Shown: positions 26,151 through 33,131 of the stretch, one piece after another
Position numbering within the stretch: the first letter of the stretch is position 1
Layout: each line of letters opens with the position of its first letter
The notes under the pieces: generated by a model
Databases searched by the model: none
What the model was told of the DNA's origin: nothing
What the model saw: the letters and a program-made list of their open reading frames with translations, nothing else
Translations under genes and position numbers: made by a program
NCBI GenBank assembly: GCA_002495055.1
Contig: DADR01000054.1
Coordinates: 14,510 to 56,506 of the forward strand
Reading direction: 5' to 3'
Source: Methanoregula sp. UBA247
GTDB lineage: Archaea; Halobacteriota; Methanomicrobia; Methanomicrobiales; Methanospirillaceae
DNA length: 41,997 nt

Positions 26151-26629
26151 TATATTTTCTCTTCAAGACAAAAAATCTCCATTTCTCCCCCTCCCCCCAA
26201 AAGCGCCGGTAATCGCAAGTTCCGGTGCCCGTCATGTACCGGCAATTGCCAAACGCCCCACGCTGACCGGCTCCGGCTGCACCGGTTACGCGGAGACCCG
26301 GCCAGCCCCCGGGTTTCAGCGGCGAGGGGTGGGGCCCGGGCATTCCGGTACCGGTGGAGCTGAGCCCCTCCCCTTCGCTTACCTAGCACCCCCCCACCGA
26401 AAACACGCCCCTCCACTCCGCGGGACTTTCATAAATCCCGCGCTCTCTTCCGGATGTTTCCCCCTCTCCAGCTGACAGATGATCCCCTGGATCTTTTTTT
26501 GGTTAATCTCCTCACAAGGGGTATTGATAGTTTTGTGAAATTATTTCTGGATAGGACACGGAGCATTTTTTCATTTTTTTGAAATCTCTAAAAAGGAAAT
26601 TGATAATGATTTTTTTCATAAACTGATTT
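26151..26629. other. Intergenic, holds palindrome copy 1
   Basis: No gene is seen. Frames across the GC-rich part exist only because of the repeat. The right half (26440-26629) is AT-rich with many T runs and would fit 3' ends of convergent transcripts. Confidence 0.6.
26220..26336 (-). repeat. attC-like GC-rich palindromic repeat, copy 1
   Basis: Read on the minus strand: a 5' box GCTGAAAC and a 3' box GTTTGGC (plus coordinates 26313-26320 and 26248-26254) enclose arms with GCT..CCGG facing CCGG..AGC. The span from box to box is 73 nt. Conserved flanks are CCCCACCCCTCGCC before the 5' box and AATTGCCGGTACATGA after the 3' box. It is the last copy of the array, after the lipoprotein gene. 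Confidence 0.75.
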
Positions 26630-27040
26630 TTATTTACTAATGCTATTAATTACTGAAGGGTCATCAGTATCAAGCGTGAAAGTAAGGAGCGAGCCGTCTT
26701 TTTTGGATTGTTCCATTAAACCGATATATGTCTTGTAGTCTGGAATATTTTTTCCAAGTGTGTAAATGCGTGCAGATGGAGTAAGCCAGACCGTAGCATA
26801 TTCAGCATTTGCATTTTCGTCCACCATGATAACTTGCATCGTTATCTGGTGATCAAATGTGCTGTTATTGGGGGTCTGATTCGTTGCAGTACCTGGCGAA
26901 ACCGCAGTCCCCGGAACGGTATTCTGTATGCCAAAAAATGCACCGGTACATCCGGCACTCAGCAGTACAACAAAGAGTATCCCCACGCAAGGGAGAATTC
27001 CGGATCGTATACAGGATTGTGATTGTTTTTTATCGGACAT
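26630..27040 (-). CDS. Small lipoprotein, unknown function
   Basis: 136 residues from ATG at 27040; ATG at 27049 is the alternative. The signal peptide has lipobox LLSAGC and is followed by a Thr/Pro/Asn-rich linker and a domain of about 85 residues (QITMQVIMVDENANAEYATVWLT...) with alternating strands. No family is recognised. The exported location is the only safe statement. It sits alone between repeat copies 1 and 2, in the same orientation as the other boxed genes. Confidence 0.72.
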   Translation of the reverse strand: MSDKKQSQSCIRSGILPCVGILFVVLLSAGCTGAFFGIQNTVPGTAVSPGTATNQTPNNSTFDHQITMQVIMVDENANAEYATVWLTPSARIYTLGKNIPDYKTYIGLMEQSKKDGSLLTFTLDTDDPSVINSISK

Positions 27041-27501
27041 TATATACATCCAGAACGATTATAGGATGTTCAATGAAAAAGCATTTCTCGCACAACTCTT
27101 AACCGGTTCTGATATTCCGGCAATTGCCCGTGGGGGTTCATGCGGGCTGCGTTTTTTTAAACAAATCATAAAACCCGGTTCTGAAATGGCAGTATGTCGT
27201 ACAATTATGCCGAAAGATAATCATTCAGGCAGCAGTTGACGTTATCAGGAATCACGTACCGTACAATCCTTCCATTCCATTGTACAGCAATAATCCTGTC
27301 CGCTAGTAATCGCCCGGCTATCAACCCTCATCCCTGTATGTTTATGGAGCCCGTTCCTGTTCCGGGCAATTGCCAAACGCCCCACGCTCACCGGCTCCGG
27401 CTGCACCCCAACACGCGAAACCGGCCAGCCCCTGAGTTTCAGCGGAGAGTGGTGGGGTTCTGTACCAGAAAGAGCAACCCGGGATACCTCTCCGGAACGT
27501 A
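27041..27501. other. Intergenic, holds palindrome copy 2
   Basis: No gene is seen. A stretch near 27110-27160 with CCGGCAATTGCC may be a decayed fragment of the same repeat. Plus-strand frames across this region show no domain. Confidence 0.55.
27348..27459 (-). repeat. attC-like GC-rich palindromic repeat, copy 2
   Basis: Boxes GCTGAAAC (27436-27443) and GTTTGGC (27372-27378) on the minus strand, 72 nt from box to box. The arms match copy 1, but the loop differs. Lies between the SRPBCC gene and the lipoprotein gene. Confidence 0.75.
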
Positions 27502-27927
27502 TCAGATCATGGCCTGTTCTGCCGTGTCCCTGATACCAGCATTCGTTTTTTCGAACTCCTGCTTCGTAGCACTGAGCGTCCCGGAGAGAAATGGAAGGAG
27601 GAAACCGGTGAATGTCTCACGCTGGACAAGCCGCGTCATTCCCCCCTGATCCATCAGGATCTCGAAACTGTGTTCACCGTCAAACAGCCCGGGGATCCAG
27701 AAAAAGCCTTTCCACCGGATTTCCCGGAAGGGATCAACGGTCAGGAGCTTCACGGTCAGAGTAGCCCCCCTGCCACCGGCATTCATGGGCACGATCAGGT
27801 TCTGCCCGATCTTCCGGTCGCGTATGGCATTCCTGATTTCCTCGGGAATATATGGGGAAACTACGAGTGTCTTCCAGATGGTTTTTGGGGATGCATTGAT
27901 TGGGATCTCGGTATGTAGTACCTGCAT
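27502..27927 (-). CDS. SRPBCC (START-like) domain protein
   Basis: 141 residues from ATG at 27927, which has GGAGAT six bases upstream. A longer non-ATG frame would run through repeat copy 3 and is rejected. The helix-grip pattern is clear: an N-terminal strand with EIPINASPKTIWKTLVV, a central sheet with VDPFREIRWKGFF, then FEILMDQGGMTRLVQRETFTG and a long C-terminal helix. These proteins bind hydrophobic ligands in a deep pocket. The ligand here is unknown. A single gene between two palindromes, as expected of a cassette. Confidence 0.85.
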   Translation of the reverse strand: MQVLHTEIPINASPKTIWKTLVVSPYIPEEIRNAIRDRKIGQNLIVPMNAGGRGATLTVKLLTVDPFREIRWKGFFWIPGLFDGEHSFEILMDQGGMTRLVQRETFTGFLLPFLSGTLSATKQEFEKTNAGIRDTAEQAMI

Positions 27928-28029
27928 GGATTGATCTCCGTATGGTTCAGGTAGTAAAAAACATACCTCACCTTGTGAATCCACCTTGGTTGCCCTTCTG
28001 GTACCACGCACCCTCCTAAAATCTCCTCG

Positions 28030-28145
28030 TTCCGGTGCCCGTTCATGTACCGGCAATTGCCAAACGACATGTGACAGCTAGTCCACTGCTGCCCACTCAC
28101 GTGAGACCGGCCAGCCCCCGGGTTTCAGCGGCGAGGGGTGGGGCC
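28030..28145 (-). repeat. attC-like GC-rich palindromic repeat, copy 3
   Basis: Boxes GCTGAAAC (28122-28129) and GTTTGGC (28059-28065) on the minus strand, 71 nt. The 5' arm is the consensus, but the 3' arm is different in sequence and still offers GTG-GAC-AGC to pair with GCT-GTC-CAC of the 5' arm. Lies between hicB and the SRPBCC gene. Confidence 0.75.
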
Positions 28146-28222
28146 TGGGCCGGAAAATAATGAGCAGTCCCTTGGTGAAACCTTACAATAAACGATCTGA
28201 TTAAAAAAAGTGGTGGAAATTT

Positions 28223-28441
28223 TCAATCAGCCTGAACCGCAACATAAGTTGCTGATGAATGGGATTTCGGGACTGGCATCCCGTCTTCGATAAGTCCACG
28301 GATATGCATCCCGATCGCTTCATGCATCCGCTCTTCCGTTTCTTCCCGGGTCTTTCCTGTTGCGATGCAACCGGGGAGATCAGGTGAATATGCTGAGAAA
28401 TTTTTTCCTGCTTTTTCAATAACAATCAAAAATCTGTGCAT
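28223..28441 (-). CDS. hicB: HicB-family antitoxin
   Basis: 72 residues from ATG at 28441. The UPF0150/HicB partial RNase-H-like fold is recognisable: FLIVIEKAGKNFSAYSPDLPGCIATGKTREET followed by a helix EERMHEAIGMHIRGLIEDGMPVP. HicB neutralises the mRNA-cleaving toxin HicA and often represses the operon. A C-terminal DNA-binding domain is not present in this short form. The upstream hicA is broken, so this antitoxin probably has no partner left at this locus. It might act as an antidote to HicA elsewhere (inference). Confidence 0.9.
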   Translation of the reverse strand: MHRFLIVIEKAGKNFSAYSPDLPGCIATGKTREETEERMHEAIGMHIRGLIEDGMPVPKSHSSATYVAVQAD

Positions 28442-28446
28442 ACTAT

Positions 28447-28635
28447 TCAATCCTTGAGTTGTGCTTGTTTGAATATGCTGTTCATCGTGCCGGGTGCGAG
28501 ATCATCTGCCAGATGACCGGCGATAGTTATCCTGCCGGATTTTTCCAGATGCTTATACTGGCGATGACTTCCCTTTGTTGCTACGATATACCATCAATCG
28601 GCCTCGATTATTTTAATAATCTCACGGACTTTCAG
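28447..28635 (-). pseudogene. hicA: hicA toxin, inactivated by in-frame TGA and loss of ATG
   Basis: The minus-strand frame reads LKVREIIKIIEAD, then TGA (28594-28596), then WYIVATKGSHRQYKHLEKSG and on to DDLAPGTMNSIFKQAQLKD with a normal stop. This is HicA over its full length of about 62 residues, including the GSH motif with the catalytic His. The TGA stands where HicA has Gly (D-G-W), a one-base change from GGA. The start position has CTG instead of ATG, although a good GGAGGT ribosome-binding site is still in place six bases upstream. The gene ends five bases before hicB. Confidence 0.88.
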
Positions 28636-28734
28636 GATGCAACCTCCAGCAGTCTAGATATTTCTTGGATGTGCCTGCTCATTAGGTTTCTCTGTCAGGC
28701 TCATTCTCTTAAAAATCTCCGGTAAGCTGCCCGG

Positions 28735-28847
28735 TCCGGTGCCCGTTCATGTACCGGCAATAGCCAAACGGCATGCGATCACCGGCCCCGGCTGCACAAC
28801 CGAATGGAGGTCTCACTATCAGACCGAGTGATCCGATGCGGCTCTCA
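28735..28847 (-). repeat. attC-like palindromic repeat, copy 4, with different arms
   Basis: The 3' box GTTTGGC (28763-28769) and its downstream flank match the consensus. The usual 5' half with GCTGAAAC is absent. Instead, arms of new sequence pair with each other: plus 28771-28785 (GCAT-GC-GATCAC-CGG) against 28824-28839 (CCG-A-GTGATC-CG-ATGC). The outer end lies at the stop codon of the 181-residue gene. Located between that gene and hicA. Confidence 0.68.
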
Positions 28848-29390
28848 TGAATAAGGAACAGTTTTCGCCCCAGCCACAACGTGATACCCTGTCAAAGCTT
28901 TCCCGATGTTCTGGTCCAAGATCTCCATTTTATTCGCCGCGTATACGAGTTTCAGAGCTGCGAGGACTGCAACATAAGGAAAAAAACCTTTTTTCAGATG
29001 GTGTTTGCTGCATATTGCAAAAAAACCGTTTTCTGTTTTTTGTGTCATCTCAGGGATAGTGTATATTGGTTTGTTTGCCTCAGGTATTTCCCCATCCCAG
29101 CCGCCAGATGGTTCCAGGTCCATGTTACTGGCCGCAGCCATCATAAAATTCCAGATCTCGTTCATATCAGTGTCCAAATCAGACAATAACGTTGATCCAG
29201 GCTTGAACCCGCTTAAATTAAATCCCTTACTCCTCAGAATTGACAAACCCGCGAGACTCGCTGCTGCGGAAATATCCGTCTCCACGTGTCCCTCGATTTT
29301 ATTCGTAAATTCCGGGCCAAACAGGCTCAGCACATCGTTAGCCGCCGCGCTTATTTCAGGATAATTCTTCTGGATATCAGAAAGATCCAT
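28845..29390 (-). CDS. Orphan 181-residue protein in the cassette region
   Basis: ATG at 29390 with AAGGAG eight bases upstream. The protein has no signal peptide. It shows a helical N-terminal half (NDVLSLFGPEFTNKIEGHVETD, AASLAGLSILRSKGF), a Trp-containing loop region, and a hydrophobic helix near the end (FFPYVAVLAALKLVYAA). No family is recognised. Codon use and composition look like those of the host. It stands alone between repeat copies 4 and 5, and its stop codon abuts the palindrome of copy 4. Confidence 0.72.
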   Translation of the reverse strand: MDLSDIQKNYPEISAAANDVLSLFGPEFTNKIEGHVETDISAAASLAGLSILRSKGFNLSGFKPGSTLLSDLDTDMNEIWNFMMAAASNMDLEPSGGWDGEIPEANKPIYTIPEMTQKTENGFFAICSKHHLKKGFFPYVAVLAALKLVYAANKMEILDQNIGKALTGYHVVAGAKTVPYS

Positions 29391-29739
29391 GATGTTTTAC
29401 TCCTTCTCCGGTTATTTTGTTTTCATGATTTTTCCTCTTGCTGTTGCAATTAATTTTTCTGCTCCGCCTTCCGGAAAGTCAGGAATGATATCCAGAGTAT
29501 CCTTCCGGTACCTGCAATTGCCAAACGCCCCCACGCACACCAGTCCCTGGTTGCCCCATCACGCAAAGACCGTCCAGCCCCCGGGTTTCAGCGGGGACGG
29601 GGGGGTTTGCGCCGGGAAATTTCTTGGTTGGACCATGGCCAAGAATACTGATAGTCCTATGAAATTTCAGGAAAAAGAATCGGATTTTTATTTATTTTTT
29701 CTTCGCTTTCTCGTATGCAATAATAACGGAGATCTCTTT
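29391..29739. other. Intergenic, holds palindrome copy 5
   Basis: Copy 5 of the palindrome occupies 29503-29609. I see no gene in the rest. The A/T-rich stretch near 29680-29720 may hold the 3' end of the hepT message. Confidence 0.55.
29503..29609 (-). repeat. attC-like GC-rich palindromic repeat, copy 5
   Basis: Boxes GCTGAAAC (29585-29592) and GTTTGGC (29520-29526) on the minus strand, 73 nt. The loop contains its own small hairpin CCAG-GGA-CTGG. The outer flanks are more diverged than in copies 1 and 3. Lies between hepT and the 181-residue gene. Confidence 0.72.
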
Positions 29740-30046
29740 TTACAATACCGGAATCTTATGCACAATGATATCCCAGAGGATCTCGAGGTCAATGCCGAAA
29801 TATCCATGAATCAGGGTGTCGCGGAACCCGGCAACAGCTTTCCAGTCCGTTGCCGGGAACTGTGCCTTTACGTCATCGCTCAGGTTCCTGACGGCTTCTC
29901 CGATAACCTCAAAATTGCGTACAACCGCATCGGTTCGCATCCGATCGTTTTTTGAACTTCTCAAATGTCAGGTCGCCGACATACGACCGGATATTTCCTG
30001 CCGCCTCTGAAATATCGTTCAGGTAGAGCAGCTGGGACCTAGGCAT
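29740..30046 (-). pseudogene. hepT: hepT (HEPN toxin), frameshifted in an A6 run
   Basis: The frame starts at ATG 30046 with SQLLYLNDISEAAGNIRSYVGDLTFEKFK. It then passes a run of six A near 29950, after which the HepT sequence continues in the next frame (KNDRMRTDAVVRNFEVIGEAVRNL... to the stop at 29740). Removing one A would restore one reading frame. The downstream part keeps the HEPN ribonuclease motif R-x4-H-x-Y (RDTLIHGY). The start overlaps the end of mntA by eight bases. The gene is either dead, phase-variable through the A-tract, or affected by a sequencing error in the homopolymer. Confidence 0.85.
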
Positions 30047-30323
30047 AGACAACGTCCTGAAGAATAGGATCGCGGATGAGGGGCTTGAGCGCAGCATCCG
30101 TCACCAGATCAACTTTATGCTTGAAGAGATCTTCGAGATAGAATTTGGTCCCCATAAAATTATCAAATGTTTTCCTGCCCGTCTGGAACGTGACGAGGAC
30201 GTCAACATCGCTGTCCGGTCGCTCCTCTCCGCGTAAGAACGAGACGAAGATACCGATCTTCGCCACGCCAAACCGCCTTTTTAGTTCCGGTTCATGCTGC
30301 CGGAGAAGTGCGAGTGCGTCCAT
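30039..30323 (-). CDS. mntA: MntA-type nucleotidyltransferase antitoxin
   Basis: 94 residues of the minimal nucleotidyltransferase fold, with the metal-binding S-D-V-D-V (family S-D-x-D). MntA antitoxins block HepT by adding AMP units near its active site. The family motif is G-S-F-x-R-G-E-x-R-P-D-S-D-x-D, but here the first glycine is valine (VSFLRGEERPDSDVD), a change in the nucleotide-binding turn that could weaken activity. ATG at 30323. Together with hepT it forms the usual overlapping pair and is the first unit of the minus-strand cassette series. Confidence 0.88.
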   Translation of the reverse strand: MDALALLRQHEPELKRRFGVAKIGIFVSFLRGEERPDSDVDVLVTFQTGRKTFDNFMGTKFYLEDLFKHKVDLVTDAALKPLIRDPILQDVVYA

Positions 30324-30416
30324 AGCAATTCCTGGTTTTGTGTGGTTTTTGTGTTCTTGTTATTAATGCATTGACGATCCAAGAGTTTTATTTCTGGATT
30401 TTCTCTTAATGTGTAC

Positions 30417-31166
30417 TCACTTGCACTTCCTGACAACAACAAATAATGAAAATACGAGTATTGCTGATATCACACTTCCAAAATGAAATCCTGGAACCGG
30501 CCTTCCTTGCGGGGTGAGGGTAAGATTAAGGTCATTATACAATGGTTTGAATCTCACTTCACTCACAGAGGTCTGATATCCTTCTTTTTGGACGGTAATT
30601 TTCTGGAAATAACCTAAGGCCTTTTTCATTTTGTATGAACCATCCGCACCAGTCTTTGTCGTCGCTGTAATGGTATATCTTTCCCCAATCGTTTCAAAAA
30701 TAATTGATGCATTGGGCATTGTCTGGCCGTTCGTATCGATGACCCATCCGGTTACCCAGATAGTACCTGGACCGGGAGGTCCGCCATAAACTGTGAAGTT
30801 GCGTCTTTCCAAAGCAACAAATCCCGACTCATCAGTAACTCTTATCATAACATGATCCGTTATCAGAATTTTACACGAAATATCAAAATGAGTCCCCAAA
30901 TTACTTCCACAAACCACCTCTCCATAAGTGTCGGTTAAACCATTCGTGATTGATACATTTTGTATCCCTCCCGGAGCATCTATCGTTCCGTGAACCTCGA
31001 TATAAGCGGGTACCACATCTACATAGAACACGTCCCCTTCTTCCGGGGAAGTAATATTAATAGTGATATTTTTTTCATCCGCACTCACAATCGGCACTAT
31101 TGCCATTGCTGCCAGCAGCAACAAAATCAGAAAAATACTAGTCCTAATTGATTTCATTCGTTTCAT
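30417..31166 (-). CDS. Exported protein with carboxypeptidase-regulatory-like domain and PGF-CTERM-like tail
   Basis: 249 residues. A signal peptide (about 8-29) precedes an Ig-like domain (about 32-125) opening with ITINITSPEEGDVFY. A CarboxypepD_reg-like beta-sandwich follows (about 132-215: VTGWVIDTNGQTMPNASI...GADGSYKM). The C-terminus VPGFHFGS plus a hydrophobic stretch and R-K-C-K looks like a PGF-CTERM sorting signal, which archaeosortase removes while attaching the protein to a lipid. It is probably a surface adhesin or S-layer-associated protein. AT-richer than the core genes. Confidence 0.8.
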   Translation of the reverse strand: MKRMKSIRTSIFLILLLLAAMAIVPIVSADEKNITINITSPEEGDVFYVDVVPAYIEVHGTIDAPGGIQNVSITNGLTDTYGEVVCGSNLGTHFDISCKILITDHVMIRVTDESGFVALERRNFTVYGGPPGPGTIWVTGWVIDTNGQTMPNASIIFETIGERYTITATTKTGADGSYKMKKALGYFQKITVQKEGYQTSVSEVRFKPLYNDLNLTLTPQGRPVPGFHFGSVISAILVFSLFVVVRKCK

Positions 31167-31691
31167 TATTCCAGTTTATCGTAATTTTTTTTCAGATCTA
31201 ACTCAAATCTTCCTGCGCGGAGAATTTTTTACCTAAGGCAGGCTGAGATCACTCTCCAGAAAGGCTGGGGAACCTGATCTCGATGATCGGATTCATTTCC
31301 CTTTTCATATCAGGAACCATACAACTACATATATTGCTGTTAGTTGACCATTATCTGGAAAGTTATATGTTTATCACTGGCATTCAGGTTATCCACAGCG
31401 ATTAACAATCACCGGCAAAAATGAATGTTTCTTTTATCTCTGATATTTCTCACGTCATTCAGCTGCATCGGGTCTAACAGCCACTGTCGTATCGGATTAG
31501 ACATTAGGCCGGCTCACTTTTCGCGGATTCGGATTGTAGAAAATTCCCCTTCTCATCCACGATAGTACGGAAAATGCATTTGTATTGGATAACTAACCGC
31601 ATTTTTAAAAAAAATCCGATAATGGGAACATTAATGATTTTATTCTGACAAGTCCAGAACTGATATCAATCACGTTTCAGGTGGATACCAG
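31167..31691. other. Gene-free stretch before DUF4405
   Basis: No coding frame is visible. The T/A-rich stretch near 31600-31615 (TTTTTAAAAAAAA) is the likely promoter of the DUF4405 gene. AGGTGG at 31679-31684 is its ribosome-binding site. I see nothing else that can be supported. Confidence 0.55.
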
Positions 31692-31952
31692 ATGACAGAC
31701 AAGGGAAAGCTGAATTATTTCATCGATTGCGGGCTGATCATCACATTTCTTCTGGCATTTATTACCGGGGTCATCAAGATCCCGGAGTTGACGCGGTATT
31801 TTGGGGATGTTTTTCTGGTTGTTCCTGCGTCCACGCTCTCGAAAATCCATGACATTTCCGGCATGGTCATGGGTCTCCTTGTCCTTTCTCACCTGGTGCT
31901 GCACCGGAAGTGGATAGTCGCCATGACAAAATCGACCTTCGGGAAAACATAA
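31692..31952 (+). CDS. DUF4405 small membrane protein
   Basis: 86 residues, two TM helices (about 10-30 and 53-70). Histidines in KIHDISGMVMGLLVLSHLVLHRKW match the DUF4405 pattern, where they are thought to bind haem as in cytochrome b-like proteins. Function unknown. The protein is short for the family and probably acts as a dimer or with a partner. ATG at 31692, AGGTGG upstream. A hairpin terminator follows closely, so it is a single-gene unit. Confidence 0.85.
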   Translation: MTDKGKLNYFIDCGLIITFLLAFITGVIKIPELTRYFGDVFLVVPASTLSKIHDISGMVMGLLVLSHLVLHRKWIVAMTKSTFGKT

Positions 31953-31967
31953 AAAATAGTCTGATCT

Positions 31968-31997
31968 CCGGTCGCTCCGCGACCGGCTTGCCTTTTT
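31968..31997 (+). terminator. Hairpin plus T-run terminator after DUF4405
   Basis: CCGGTCGC-TCC-GCGACCGG forms a perfect eight-base-pair stem (31968-31986), followed by CTTGCC and T5. It looks like a bacterial-type intrinsic terminator, which is less common in archaea. Confidence 0.65.
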
Positions 31998-32237
31998 GGC
32001 TCTTTGTTGCTGTGATCAGGTAACGTCAAAGAAGGGACTGATCCGTCCTGCCTAAAAACTCAATAAACGCTATTATATATGGATACGCTCGTCGCAGCCA
32101 TGTATTCCTGCACAGGAACGAAGCAACAGTCCAGATATCCAATCGACGGAATACGGGAGCCCGTGGATGCACATATGAATGTCTGGTACCCGATTGATAC
32201 TTCTCCTCGTCGGGAGTGAGACTGGTACCAGATACTT

Positions 32238-33131
32238 TCAGCTGGGGTTTTTCTCCTGCTCCGTCCGGATAACAAGAACCGGTTTCTGTGTTCTTCTTAC
32301 AACGGTGAATGTGGTACTGCCAAGGATCATCTCGCGTAACCAGTCGGTTCCGTAGGCACTCATCGCTATCAGGGACACATCCTCCTCCTCGGCAATCGAG
32401 AGTATGGTCTCCGTGGGATCTCCTTCAAGGACGTGATATTTTATCTCAACCCCCATATTGATGTACTCCTGTTTCATATCCTCAAGCCGGGCCTGTGCTT
32501 CCTTTTGGTAGACCTCGATATCCTGATGTGATGCCACACGATTAACAACATGCAGGAAGATGATCTCCCGTATCCCGGGGATCTTTTTTATAAAATCAGA
32601 GGCATTACCGGCAGACCGGGAAAAATCTGTGGGCACCAGCACTTTTGAAAAGAGGTCCTGGTGAACCGGACCAGAAGATGCCTGCGTACTATCATCTGTC
32701 GGTTTGAAGTGCATGATAAGGACATTCGTTTTTGCATACCGGAGTACGGAGGATGAAACACTTCCCAAAAGAAGTGCCTGGATCGGGTTGATGCCCCGGG
32801 CACCTAAGATGATCAGGGATACGTTTTTAGTTTCCGCAGTCTCAAGGATCGCGTGTGCAACGGTGCCCTGCGTAATGGCATTGACTATCACATCCATCTG
32901 TGTATCCACCTTCAGTCCGAGATTCTCAAGATACTCTTTTTTTTCTGCTATGAGGAGCTCGGTGTTTTTTAATTGCGGGTGGCCATTTTTCCACTCCAGT
33001 CCCAAGGGGCGGGTTGCATCTACGACATGCAGAAGTACCACCTCTTTAATTCCGGGAATTTCTCTGATCCGGTTAAGAATTTTTTGTGAAGACACAGAAA
33101 AATCCAGGGAAAGTAACACTTTTTTGAACAT
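32238..33131 (-). CDS. Tandem universal stress protein (two UspA domains)
   Basis: 297 residues: UspA domain 1 (about 1-142) and domain 2 (about 160-290). Domain 1 has the full ATP-binding motif G110-x2-G113-x9-G123-S (GARG...GSVSS). Domain 2 has SAYG...GSTT, with Ser at the first Gly position, so nucleotide binding may be weaker there. Such fused pairs form a dimer-like unit in one chain and respond to stress or energy state. The exact role is unknown. It is monocistronic. Just past its 3' end (32182-32231) is an inverted repeat CTGGTACC/GGTACCAG that could end the message. Confidence 0.92.
   Translation of the reverse strand: MFKKVLLSLDFSVSSQKILNRIREIPGIKEVVLLHVVDATRPLGLEWKNGHPQLKNTELLIAEKKEYLENLGLKVDTQMDVIVNAITQGTVAHAILETAETKNVSLIILGARGINPIQALLLGSVSSSVLRYAKTNVLIMHFKPTDDSTQASSGPVHQDLFSKVLVPTDFSRSAGNASDFIKKIPGIREIIFLHVVNRVASHQDIEVYQKEAQARLEDMKQEYINMGVEIKYHVLEGDPTETILSIAEEEDVSLIAMSAYGTDWLREMILGSTTFTVVRRTQKPVLVIRTEQEKNPS

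Noticed and set aside
26039..26416. Minus-strand frame across repeat copy 1, with similar frames in copies 3 and 5
   Set aside because: Similar peptide pieces arise only because the palindromic DNA is shared; frames differ between copies and stop at random.
27236..27649. Plus-strand frame of 137 codons over repeat copy 2 and the SRPBCC gene
   Set aside because: Overlaps a well-supported gene on the other strand and has no domain.
28447..28635. Recoding of the TGA in hicA as selenocysteine or read-through
   Set aside because: The family has glycine there, the start codon is also lost, and this type of methanogen is not known for selenoproteins.
26220..29609. CRISPR array
   Set aside because: The repeats are over 70 nt, are separated by whole genes, and there are no regular spacers or cas genes.
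29940..29960. Programmed -1 frameshift at A-AAA-AAC in hepT
   Set aside because: The phase of the heptamer does not fit: joining the two frames needs a +1 step or loss of one A, so a simple indel explains it better.
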